Source: Bacteroidota bacterium
GTDB taxonomy: Bacteria; Bacteroidota; Bacteroidia; Flavobacteriales; Crocinitomicaceae
Direction: 5' to 3'
Length of the DNA: 64,000 nt
NCBI GenBank assembly: GCA_029558435.1
Contig: JAKQEZ010000471.1
Coordinates: 1-64,000, forward strand
Position numbers and translations under genes: made by a program. Position 1 is the stretch's first letter. Each line of letters opens with the position of its first letter. Shown piece by piece: positions 26,900 to 35,067 of the stretch. The notes below the pieces were generated by a model. The model was not told the origin of the DNA and did no database searches. It saw only the letters and a program-made list of their open reading frames with translations.

Positions 26900-28537
26900 T
26901 TACTCCTTCGCCACTTTCACTACTTTTACTTTGTTTTGGTTATCAACCACTTTTACAAAATAAACGCCTTTGTTGAGGTTTGAAACATTTATGTTTGTTT
27001 TCTCTCCTGCAACATTTTTTTTGGTAATTAGTCGACCGCTCATGTCTTGTAGTTCTATTACTTTTAGCGCATTACTACTTTCAACGGTAATTTGCTGTGT
27101 AGCAGGGTTGGGGTAAATAAGGATGTTGGTGAAAGATTCAAAAGTAGGAACAGAAAGAGGTGAGTTGTTTATTTTTGCAACAAAAATGTTTAAAGATCCA
27201 TTACCCGTTAAAGTAGTACTTCCAAAAGTTACAGTGTCTTGTATAACTCCGGTTACATAGCTATTCCCTTGGTTATCTACTGCGATGCCTCTACATATGT
27301 CTTTATAACTTCCCCCCGCTTGTTTTATCCAAATAAAGTTGCCGTTGGGGTCTAATTTCGTGATATAAATATCTTGGTTTCCATTACTTGTTAAAGTCGC
27401 ACTTCCAAAAGCAGCGATGTCTTCAAAATAGCCTGCTAGATAGCTGTTTCCTTGGCTATCTACTGCGATGCCTTTACCATTTTCAAGATTATTGCCCCCG
27501 GCTTGTTTAGCCCAAAGAAAATTCCCGTTAGCATCTAATTTGGTTATGAAAATATCATCATTACTATTATTGCTTGTAAAGGTCGTACTTCCAAATGTTG
27601 CGAGGAATGAAAAATATCCTGACACAAAGACATTTCCTTGGTTATCTACTGCGATACTGCAACCAGTAGCATTGCCATTCCAATCACCTGCTTGTTTAGC
27701 CCAAAGGAAGTTTCCATTGGTGTCTAATTTGGTTATAAAAATTTGAAGACTACCATAAGTTGCTAAAGTAGTACTTCCAAAAGCTACGGAACCTCGAAAC
27801 CGTCCCGTTACATAACTGTTGCCTTGGTTATCTACTGCTATGCTAAAACCAAAATCAAGACTACTTTCCCCAGCTGATTTGGCCCAAAGATAGTTGCCAT
27901 TAGCATCTAATTTGGCGATGAACATATCATAATATCCATTACTTGTTAAAGTCGTGCTTCCAAAAGTTGCGGTATCTCCAAAATATCCAGTTATATAGCT
28001 GTTGCTTTGGCTATCTACTGCTATGCTAATGCCTTCATCATATTGATTAATTCCCCCGGCTTGTTTAGCCCAAAGGAAATTCCCGTTGGCATCTAATTTA
28101 GTTATGAAAACATCTCTACTTCCACTACTTGTTAAAGTCGTATTTCCAAAAGTGGCAGTGTTATTAAAATAGCCTGTTACATAGCTATTTCCTTGACTAT
28201 CTACTGCGATGCTACTACCAACATCTTCACTATTTCCTCCTGCTTTTTTTGCCCAAAGATAGTTTCCATTAGCATCTAATTTGGCGATGAAAATATCATA
28301 ATATCCATTACTTGTAAAGGTCGTACTTCCAAAAATAGCGGTGTTTTGAAAATATCCTGTAATATAGCTATTTCCTTGGTTATCAACTGTGATGCTATAA
28401 CCTTCATCAGAATAGTTTCCTCCTGCTTTTGTCGCCCATTCAAAATGAGGACTGTCTTGGCTAAAAATGGAGGTGGAGAAAAGACTAAAAAAGCCTATAA
28501 GTGCTGTTAATGCTATTTTTAAAGATAATTTTTTCAT
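26900..28537 (-). CDS. Seven-repeat SBBP beta-propeller T9SS type A protein
   Basis: A 545-residue exported protein. ATG 28537 opens the signal peptide (MKKLSLKIALTALIGFF, about 1-27); the frame extends 15 codons further up without signal character. Residues about 30-460 hold seven repeats of about 61 residues, each with the pattern SIAVDNQGNSYVTGYF, a TFGSTTLTS strand and ITKLDANGNFLWAKQ. These are SBBP repeats, and seven copies fit a closed seven-bladed propeller. The last 70 residues (ILIYPNPATQQITVES to VKVAKE) are a type A sorting domain. Ligand unknown. The DNA copies are similar enough to recombine. Confidence 0.88.
   Translation of the reverse strand: MKKLSLKIALTALIGFFSLFSTSIFSQDSPHFEWATKAGGNYSDEGYSITVDNQGNSYITGYFQNTAIFGSTTFTSNGYYDIFIAKLDANGNYLWAKKAGGNSEDVGSSIAVDSQGNSYVTGYFNNTATFGNTTLTSSGSRDVFITKLDANGNFLWAKQAGGINQYDEGISIAVDSQSNSYITGYFGDTATFGSTTLTSNGYYDMFIAKLDANGNYLWAKSAGESSLDFGFSIAVDNQGNSYVTGRFRGSVAFGSTTLATYGSLQIFITKLDTNGNFLWAKQAGDWNGNATGCSIAVDNQGNVFVSGYFSFLATFGSTTFTSNNSNDDIFITKLDANGNFLWAKQAGGNNLENGKGIAVDSQGNSYLAGYFEDIAAFGSATLTSNGNQDIYITKLDPNGNFIWIKQAGGSYKDICRGIAVDNQGNSYVTGVIQDTVTFGSTTLTGNGSLNIFVAKINNSPLSVPTFESFTNILIYPNPATQQITVESSNALKVIELQDMSGRLITKKNVAGEKTNINVSNLNKGVYFVKVVDNQNKVKVVKVAKE
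27165..28450 (-). repeat. Seven in-gene tandem repeats of about 183 bases
   Basis: Phrases such as ccttggttatctactgcgat recur at regular spacing of roughly 180 bases. They encode the seven SBBP blades of the gene at 26900-28537. Confidence 0.8.
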
Positions 28538-28691
28538 AGTTGCTTGTTTAAGGTTACATTTGTTAAATGTAAGAAAATTCATTCATAAAAACACCCAATG
28601 TTGGATATTTTTACACATTTCAAACAAACATTGCTTGGTTGCTTAAACAGCACTCACCTTGTTTACTATTTTTATTAGTTGACTTCCCCTC

Positions 28692-30641
28692 CTAAATTCT
28701 TCGTTTCAAATTAACAACACCAACAGGCTGGTAAACAAGCGGAATTTGCTCCACAAGCACATCGCTTTTATCCAAACCAAAGGCTTTTTCGTCGTTTTGT
28801 GCTATTTTTTGTAAAAAGAAATAGGCTTTCAGTGTTAGGCCTTCTTTTAATGCAAATTCGTTTTCAACGGATAAAAAGCGCTCCATCACAATGAATTTAA
28901 AATCAATGCTGGGATTATAAACGGTTGAACCATGATTTTTTAAATGAAAACTCATTTCTTTGTTTTCAATCATGTCATTTATGATTTGAATGAAATAAGT
29001 TTCTGTGCGTGGCTTGATGCGGAAACCAATGTTAACAATGATTTTGTAAATTTTATCGTCCACCAATTCAGATACATCGTAGTCTAAAGTGTAGGGATTG
29101 TTGGTTCTGTTGATGTGGAAAAACCAATATACATCTGCTCTTTTGGGTTTTTTAGCAAAAATAGATTGAATGATTTGTTCTTCAATAATTTCTCGTTTAT
29201 CGGATTTGGAAAGATATATAAGATGTGTCACAAATTTGGGGATGGATTCATCGTTGCTTAATTGCGCAATTTTAGAAGCATATTTACCTAAACTCACATA
29301 TTGCGTATAACGATCGTTAATTTTTCGTCCAAAGAAACTGATGTACATCACTAAGAAGAAAACTCCTCCAATCAAAATGGTAATGTAACCTCCGTGTCCA
29401 AATTTTAATGCGTTGGAAATGAAAAACGATATTTCGATCACTGAAAAAATAAGCACTAATGTGTACACAATAATTTTGTTCCACTTTAATTTATAAAGGA
29501 GGAAGAAGGAGAGCAAATAGGTTGTCATCATCATTGTAATGGTAATTGCCAACCCATAAGCGGCTTCCATTTTAGAAGATGTTTGAAAGAACAAAACGAT
29601 GAAAATACACCCAATCCAAAGTAAATTGTTGGCACTTGGAATATAAACCTGACCTTTAACTTCTGTGGGTTGTTTAATGCGTAAACGGTACCAAAAATTT
29701 AAGTTGATAGCCTCACTAATTAATGTAAAAGAACCACTAATTAAAGATTGTGAAGCAACAATGGCTGCAAGTGTTGCAATAATGATACCTGGCAAAATAA
29801 ACCATTGCGGCATGATTTCAAAAAATGGGTTTTGGTCTCTTAAAAACAATCCTTCGTTGCTAAGCAACCATGCCGCTTGACCTAAGTAGTTGGCTACCAA
29901 GCAAATTTTAACATAAACCCAACTCACATAAATGTTTTTTCTGCCACAGTGACCCAAATCAGAATACAACGCTTCGGCTCCGGTTGTACATAAAAATACT
30001 GCTCCCAAAATCCAAAAACCTTGTGGATAATTCACCAATAAATTATAGGCATAGTATGGATTTAAAGCTCTAAGTACTGAAGGAGAATTGATAATTTGAT
30101 TGAACCCCAACACCAATAAAACAGTAAGCCAGATCAACATGATGGGTCCAAATGCTTTTCCAATGGTTTGTGTACCAAAGCGTTGAGCAAAAAACACCGC
30201 CGAAATAATTACCAAAACAATTGGAACGTGGTGCAAATGCTCCAATCCTTCAATCATTTTTAAACCTTCAATGGAGGAGGTAACCGTAACGGCTGGAGTA
30301 ATAATTCCATCGGCTAAAAGCGCAGAGGCACCAATCATTGTTGGGATAATGATGAATTTACCATATCTTTTAACTAATGAAAATAAAGAAAAAATTCCTC
30401 CTTCGCCTTCATTGTCGGCACGCAATGTAAGGATGACATATTTTACAGTTGTTTGCAAAGTCAAGGTCCAAAACACACACGATACACCTCCCAAAACCAA
30501 CATTTCGTTGATGATATCCTGACCAATAATTGCTTTGAAGGTATAGAGTGGACTGGTACCAATGTCACCATAAACAATTCCCAATGCAATTAACAAGGTT
30601 GCAAAACTTACTTTAGATGCGGTATCGGCATGTTTTCCCAT
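28692..30641 (-). CDS. kup: KUP family potassium transporter
   Basis: A 649-residue inner-membrane K+ uptake protein, probably K+/H+ symport. The N-terminus has the family signature ALGIVYGDIGTSPLYTFKAI at about 18-37, followed by some twelve hydrophobic segments to about residue 440 (for example GIITPAVTVTSSIEGL and GALFLC-type segments). A cytoplasmic C-terminal domain of about 200 residues ends in PVGVVNLKRRI. The length is normal. It lies 90 bases downstream of a KdpE-like regulator on the same strand, which suggests that the two-component system controls this transporter. Confidence 0.95.
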   Translation of the reverse strand: MGKHADTASKVSFATLLIALGIVYGDIGTSPLYTFKAIIGQDIINEMLVLGGVSCVFWTLTLQTTVKYVILTLRADNEGEGGIFSLFSLVKRYGKFIIIPTMIGASALLADGIITPAVTVTSSIEGLKMIEGLEHLHHVPIVLVIISAVFFAQRFGTQTIGKAFGPIMLIWLTVLLVLGFNQIINSPSVLRALNPYYAYNLLVNYPQGFWILGAVFLCTTGAEALYSDLGHCGRKNIYVSWVYVKICLVANYLGQAAWLLSNEGLFLRDQNPFFEIMPQWFILPGIIIATLAAIVASQSLISGSFTLISEAINLNFWYRLRIKQPTEVKGQVYIPSANNLLWIGCIFIVLFFQTSSKMEAAYGLAITITMMMTTYLLSFFLLYKLKWNKIIVYTLVLIFSVIEISFFISNALKFGHGGYITILIGGVFFLVMYISFFGRKINDRYTQYVSLGKYASKIAQLSNDESIPKFVTHLIYLSKSDKREIIEEQIIQSIFAKKPKRADVYWFFHINRTNNPYTLDYDVSELVDDKIYKIIVNIGFRIKPRTETYFIQIINDMIENKEMSFHLKNHGSTVYNPSIDFKFIVMERFLSVENEFALKEGLTLKAYFFLQKIAQNDEKAFGLDKSDVLVEQIPLVYQPVGVVNLKRRI

Positions 30642-30731
30642 GAATCATTATTTTTTGAGCAACAAAATTGGTGCAGATTCAATAAGAAAAAAATAAAGAA
30701 GTGAATCGTTGGTATAAAGATTTTATAAAGA

Positions 30732-31409
30732 TTATTGAAAACGATAGCCAACACCACTTTCGGTGATGATGTGTTTGGGTTGATTGGGATCTTTTTCTAT
30801 CTTTTTTCTAAGTTGCGCAACAAAAACACGTAAATATTGCGTATCGTTTTGATTGCCCACGCCCCAAACATCTTTCAATAATTGTTGGTGGGTGAGAACG
30901 CGCCCTTCATTTTTTGCAAACAACACCAATAAATTATATTCTGTAGCCGTTAATTTTAAGACCTCGTTGTTGAGTTTGGCAACATGTGCAATTAAATCAA
31001 TTTCGATGTCGCCAATTTGCAAAACAGATGAACTTTCATCCAAACTGTTTCTGCGTATGACAGAGCGAATGCGCGCTAATAATTCCCCCGATCTAAATGG
31101 TTTTGTTAAATAATCCGTTGCTCCGTTGTCCAATGCTTTTACAATGTTTTCTTCTGAATTTAACACCGAAAGAATAATGATTGCCTTGTTGTACCATTCT
31201 CTCAATTCCAATAAAAGCTGATGCCCATGAATATCAGGAAGGTTTAAGTCTAAAAGAATAACATCCGGGATTTGATTGGCTGCCAATAGCAATCCTTCTT
31301 TACCCGTCATGGCATAGTGCACCTTGTAACCGTTGTTTTCTAAGTTGATTTGCAACAACTTTTGAATTTGTGGTTCGTCATCAATTACTAATACAACTGG
31401 CTTATTCAT
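30732..31409 (-). CDS. KdpE-like OmpR-family response regulator
   Basis: A 225-residue regulator. The receiver domain (1-120) has the acidic pair Asp10-Asp11, phospho-acceptor Asp54 in ILLDLNLPD and Lys103 in LTKPF. The OmpR/PhoB winged helix (about 128-225) contains LTATEYNLLVLFAKNEGRVLTHQQLL and ends VGYRFQ. Sequence style (DIHGHQLLLELREW, NDTQYLRVFVAQLRKKIE) is that of KdpE, which normally switches on kdpFABC in K+ limitation. Its start overlaps the kinase stop by 8 bases. The downstream gene is kup, not kdpFABC. Confidence 0.9.
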   Translation of the reverse strand: MNKPVVLVIDDEPQIQKLLQINLENNGYKVHYAMTGKEGLLLAANQIPDVILLDLNLPDIHGHQLLLELREWYNKAIIILSVLNSEENIVKALDNGATDYLTKPFRSGELLARIRSVIRRNSLDESSSVLQIGDIEIDLIAHVAKLNNEVLKLTATEYNLLVLFAKNEGRVLTHQQLLKDVWGVGNQNDTQYLRVFVAQLRKKIEKDPNQPKHIITESGVGYRFQ

Positions 31410-32475
31410 TTTTTAAACTATTGATATAAGAAGTTTCTGCTGGGATTGTAAAACAAAACTCAGCACCTCCATTGGAGGGTGAATTTAAGAAAATTTTGCC
31501 TAGATGTGCATCAATAAATCCTTTTGCAATGGATAAACCTAAACCAGAACCTCCGGCTTTGCTATTGGGAAGGCGATAAAACTTTTCAAAAATAGATTCT
31601 TGAAATTCTTCTGGTATTCCAACACCGTTATCGCGCACTTTTACTGCTAATTTATCGTTTTGCAAAAATGCTTCAATTTCAATTCTAGAAAAATCGGGGG
31701 TGTAAACAATGGCATTGTGAATTAATACATACAACACTTGTTCAATTATTCCAGCATCTAATTTAAAATAAGGTAAATTCTCGTTGGGATGGAAAACTAT
31801 TTCTTTGTTGTGGCTTTTATTGGATAGTTTTTGAATGACCATAAAAATCAACTCATTAATATCGCACCAATCTTTTTTGAGGGTTAAACTACCTGTTTCA
31901 AGGCGACTCATGTTAAGTAGGTTTTCAACTTGTTGGTTGAGGCGCAAGGCAGCAATTTCAATTCCACCCAAAAGTTCATTGCTATATTCTGCAGATAGTG
32001 TTTCTTTATTTTCTTTCAACGTATCAATACTTCCAATGATGGTTGAAATGGGGGTGCGCAACTCATGCGATAGTGAATTGAGCAAAGTGTCATAAAGTTT
32101 TATCGTTTTTTCTTTTTCCTCGCGTTCACGCAATAGTTTTTCTTGTTTTCTGATTTTATTGATAATAACCACACTCACCAAGGCAATTAACAAGTAGATG
32201 AAAAACAGCAATACATTTTCATAGGTATGTATTTTGTAGTGCAACACCGGATTAATGAAAAAGAAATTGAGTACAAAACCACTCAAAATGGCTGATACGA
32301 GAACAGGAATAATGTCGTAAACAATAGCTAAAATGGATACCGTTACCAAAAACACCAAGGCAACAACATAGTAATGGATATAATCTTCCAATAAATAACA
32401 AACCAAGGAAAGAAATACGATTAACGTAATACTATAAATGTATTGCTTGGTTCTAAATGGAAGATGTTGCAACAT
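31402..32475 (-). CDS. KdpD-like sensor histidine kinase lacking the KdpD N-terminal domain
   Basis: A 357-residue inner-membrane kinase. Residues about 10-105 form four membrane segments of the DUF4118 type found in KdpD. The HisKA domain follows with phospho-acceptor His137 in SLSHELRTPIS, then the HATPase with N box HNAIVYTP, G1 box VRDNGVGIP and G2 box GGSGLGLSIAKG. The large cytoplasmic KdpD/USP N-terminal part of classical KdpD is absent, so this is the transmitter half alone. It overlaps the regulator by 8 bases and follows the lipoprotein gene after 5 bases. Confidence 0.9.
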   Translation of the reverse strand: MLQHLPFRTKQYIYSITLIVFLSLVCYLLEDYIHYYVVALVFLVTVSILAIVYDIIPVLVSAILSGFVLNFFFINPVLHYKIHTYENVLLFFIYLLIALVSVVIINKIRKQEKLLREREEKEKTIKLYDTLLNSLSHELRTPISTIIGSIDTLKENKETLSAEYSNELLGGIEIAALRLNQQVENLLNMSRLETGSLTLKKDWCDINELIFMVIQKLSNKSHNKEIVFHPNENLPYFKLDAGIIEQVLYVLIHNAIVYTPDFSRIEIEAFLQNDKLAVKVRDNGVGIPEEFQESIFEKFYRLPNSKAGGSGLGLSIAKGFIDAHLGKIFLNSPSNGGAEFCFTIPAETSYINSLKNE

Positions 32476-32480
32476 GTTGT

Positions 32481-33107
32481 TTATTTTAAAATACCCATTC
32501 GTTTAATTTTGTCAGAACTTGCCATTCCGTTTGGATTGCAACCTGGTTTTCCTTCTGGAACTTCAATGTTTTGCTTTTTGTAAAACTCTATCCACATTTC
32601 ATCCGTTTTTCCTGTTTGAGGATTGATGAAGGTCATTGGATTTAACTTAAAAACCGTATCCTTGGCAAAACTACGTTGTACAAAATCTGAACAGTAGAGT
32701 TTTTCATCCGATAAAACGTAGGAATAATTATAGGGTTTCCCCAACCATGTTTTGGCTACTTCAATTGCATTTTTGATGGTGTGTTGATACTTTCTTTTTA
32801 AACGATATACAGTGATGGTGTTTTTGTCGTTTTTTTCATCTAACACAAAATCTTGCAAGGAAATGCGTTCTGACCCATTTTTAGTGCCTGCATGCATTAC
32901 AAACAGTTGATTGTTTTTTTTTTCTAATAAAGCAATATGGCTAAAATGGGTGGATTGTTTGGTTTGTGTTACCGCATCAATTGCTTTGGATAGTCCTTCA
33001 TTATTTGCCGAAACAAAGAGTAAATCACCATTTTTTAGTTGACTACTTTTGATTGTGGTGCAAGAAGAAACTATAACAAGAATGACAAAAACAATAGTTG
33101 AACGCAT
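32481..33107 (-). CDS. YiiX-like permuted papain-fold lipoprotein
   Basis: A 208-residue lipoprotein with Cys16 in an IVSSC lipobox. It belongs to the YiiX/YebB group of circularly permuted NlpC/P60 enzymes: the histidine comes first, in STHFSHIALLE near 53-63, and the cysteine later in KLYCSDFVQRSF near 140-150. Phrases such as LKNGDLLFV and WLGKPYNYSYVLSDEKLYCSDF are family hallmarks. Cell-wall peptide or lipid amide hydrolysis is the family inference; the true substrate is unknown. It is the first gene of the operon with the KdpDE-like pair and kup, and has its own promoter box at 33127-33134. Confidence 0.82.
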   Translation of the reverse strand: MRSTIVFVILVIVSSCTTIKSSQLKNGDLLFVSANNEGLSKAIDAVTQTKQSTHFSHIALLEKKNNQLFVMHAGTKNGSERISLQDFVLDEKNDKNTITVYRLKRKYQHTIKNAIEVAKTWLGKPYNYSYVLSDEKLYCSDFVQRSFAKDTVFKLNPMTFINPQTGKTDEMWIEFYKKQNIEVPEGKPGCNPNGMASSDKIKRMGILK

Positions 33108-33126
33108 CTTTATATATTTAGAGTTA

Positions 33127-33134
33127 CAAATGTA
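33127..33134 (-). promoter_or_regulatory. -7 promoter box of the lipoprotein-kinase-regulator-kup operon
   Basis: TACATTTG on the minus strand, 19 bases upstream of the lipoprotein start codon. Confidence 0.5.
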
Positions 33135-33531
33135 AGAAAATCTAATGTTGAAGGCTTTTATTTCCGACTAGATTAAATCAATTTTCTTGCAAACGACATT
33201 CTTAAGTTCATTTTTGAATACAAACTACTTTTAAGAGAGTGTTGAAAACTATCAAAATCCATTTTTCTACGAATATTTCACCCTTTTTTGAAAGAATTTT
33301 CATGTTTTCGTCGAAAATAATACGTCTAAAAAATTGTCATCCTTGGAATCCTAAAAATGAGTTTTGAATGTTAAAATATGAACATTTAAGTTAAAAATAC
33401 AAGTTAAACCGTTTAGTAGTAGGCAATGCTGGATGTTTAAGCTTGGAAAAAAAGCGTTTATTTTACCCTTCCTATTTTTTGCACTTTTCGTAGGTGACCG
33501 CAAAACATGTTTTTTGACCTGAATTTTGACT

Positions 33532-33539
33532 TATCTTTG
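33532..33539 (+). promoter_or_regulatory. -7 promoter box of a candidate small RNA
   Basis: TATCTTTG fits TAnnTTTG. A TTTTTG element at 33511-33516 may be the -33 region, although the spacing of 15 bases is a little short. The remaining sequence from 33135 to 33505 shows no gene or clear structure. Confidence 0.5.
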
Positions 33540-33542
33540 CAT

Positions 33543-33618
33543 CAAGTAGTAGTAGTAGTAGGTTAGGTTGATTAGTGTGGCAAGGGCTTTAGATTTTCTG
33601 AAGCTCTTGTTTTTTTTA
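33543..33618 (+). ncRNA. Candidate small RNA or transcription attenuator
   Basis: Downstream of the promoter box lies a five-copy AGT triplet run, a GGTTAGGTTGATTAGTG linker and a 13-base-pair hairpin: CAAGGGCTTTAGA at 33581-33593 with TCTGAAGCTCTTG at 33597-33609, two G-U pairs, followed by T8. The transcript would be about 75 bases. No ATG opens a peptide. It ends 92 bases before an orphan response regulator gene. It could be a free small RNA or a leader that stops transcription before the regulator. No known RNA family was recognised. Confidence 0.5.
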
Positions 33619-33709
33619 TATAAACTTTGCTTCTTCAATTTTTTAAAAAAATCAATTTTCTTACGGTTTTCAATTTTTAATCTATTAACTTTACATAAAG
33701 TATTGAGTT

Positions 33710-34399
33710 ATGACTCCAAAAATTTTGTTAGTTGAAGACGATACCAGTCTTGGTTTTGTGGTGGCAGATCAATTAAAAAGAGATGGTTACAAAGTTTCTT
33801 TGTGTATTGATGGTGCTGAAGGATTTAAACGTTTCAATGAAGAAGCTTTTCACTTGTGCATATTTGATGTGATGATGCCCAAAATGGATGGGTTTACACT
33901 GGCACGCGATGTTCGAAAAATTAATAAGGAGGTTCCTATTTTATTTTTGACGGCAAAATCAATGACAGAAGATAAAATTGAAGGATTTAAAGCCGGAGCA
34001 GATGATTACCTGACCAAACCATTTTCTGTTGAAGAACTTCAATTGCGAGTTGTGGCGTTGCTAAAACGTGTTAACATCAATGTGGAAGAGGAACAAGAAA
34101 AGGTTATTCAAATTGGAAATTACCAGTTTGATTCTGAAAACTACACCTTGTCTTGTGGTGATAGTGAACGAACTCTAACCCGAAAAGAAGCTCATATACT
34201 TCGTATTTTAACAAAATTCAAAAATCAAGTCACGCCACGTGAAATGATTTTAAATGCTGTTTGGGGACAAGACGATTATTTTGTAGGTAGAAGTTTGGAT
34301 GTGTTCATTACTAAATTGCGCAAGTATTTTAAAGACGATGAACGTATTGCCATCAGTAACATTCACGGTGTTGGATTCAAATTGGAAGTGATAGAATAA
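33710..34399 (+). CDS. Orphan RprY-like OmpR-family response regulator
   Basis: A 229-residue regulator. The receiver has acidic Asp10-Asp11, phospho-acceptor Asp53 in CIFDVMMPKMD and Lys103 in LTKPF. The winged helix (about 130-228) includes LTRKEAHILRILTKFKNQVTPREMIL and VGFKLEVIE. The style DYFVGRSLDVFITKLRKYF is that of Bacteroidota RprY, normally paired with kinase RprX. No kinase gene is adjacent. The stop shares a base with the start of tsaB (TAATG), so the two are translated together. A near-match promoter box (taactttac) sits at about 33689-33697, and the candidate attenuator lies upstream. Confidence 0.9.
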   Translation: MTPKILLVEDDTSLGFVVADQLKRDGYKVSLCIDGAEGFKRFNEEAFHLCIFDVMMPKMDGFTLARDVRKINKEVPILFLTAKSMTEDKIEGFKAGADDYLTKPFSVEELQLRVVALLKRVNINVEEEQEKVIQIGNYQFDSENYTLSCGDSERTLTRKEAHILRILTKFKNQVTPREMILNAVWGQDDYFVGRSLDVFITKLRKYFKDDERIAISNIHGVGFKLEVIE

Positions 34400-35067
34400 T
34401 GGATGTTTACATTTTGCATTTGGAAACAGCAACAAAAGTCTGTTCGGTTGCTATTTCTAAAAACGGTCAACTTATCGCCCTCAAAGAAAGTGACGACAGT
34501 GAGTATTTGCATGGAGAAGTCATCACGCTTTTTATTGAGGATGTACTAAAACAAGCCCAACTTTCCATTCAGCAATTGAGTGCAGTTGCCATTACTTCTG
34601 GTCCGGGTTCCTACACAGGATTGCGCATTGGTGTTTCAACCGCCAAAGGATTGTGTTTTGCACTTTCTATTCCTTTAATTTCGGTTGATGCTTTGTATAG
34701 TCTAGCATATTTAGCACACCAACAACATCCCCATTCTACCATTTGTGCCATGATTGATGCACGCCGCATGGAAGTGTTTTCTGCCATTTATGATGCCCAA
34801 TTGAATGTGCTAAAACCAATTTCGGCTGATATTCTGGATGAAGCAACCTACCAACAATTTGAACCATTTATAGCCATTGGCGATGGAGCTCCAAAAATGC
34901 AAGAATTATGGAAAAATCGCAACATTCAATTTGAAACTGCTATTTTGTGCTCTGCAAAAGGTCAAATTACAAAAGCTTATGAAAAATTTAACCACCAAGA
35001 ATTTGAAGATGTAGCTTATTTTGAGCCATTTTATTTAAAAGATTTTGTAAGCACCGCCAAAAAATGA
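34399..35067 (+). CDS. tsaB: tRNA threonylcarbamoyladenosine biosynthesis protein TsaB
   Basis: A 222-residue inactive ASKHA-fold partner of TsaD, needed for the t6A37 modification of tRNA. The start reads ILHLETATKVCSVAIS (4-19), the normal family N-terminus, and ITSGPGSYTGLRIGVSTAKGL lies near 69-89. The length is normal. The gene overlaps the upstream regulator by one base and the downstream DAHP synthase/chorismate mutase gene by four. It is therefore the second gene of a tight four-gene run ending with aroA. Confidence 0.95.
   Translation: MDVYILHLETATKVCSVAISKNGQLIALKESDDSEYLHGEVITLFIEDVLKQAQLSIQQLSAVAITSGPGSYTGLRIGVSTAKGLCFALSIPLISVDALYSLAYLAHQQHPHSTICAMIDARRMEVFSAIYDAQLNVLKPISADILDEATYQQFEPFIAIGDGAPKMQELWKNRNIQFETAILCSAKGQITKAYEKFNHQEFEDVAYFEPFYLKDFVSTAKK

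Noticed and set aside
27165..28450. Regularly spaced repeats considered as a CRISPR array
   Set aside because: The repeats are about 183 bases apart, degenerate, and encode protein propeller blades in one open frame.
33538..33566. Leader peptide with five valine codons (TTG CAT CAA GTA x5 GGT TAG)
   Set aside because: Its TTG start lies within the promoter box and no ATG or usable start is in the expected transcript; valine attenuation is not supported.
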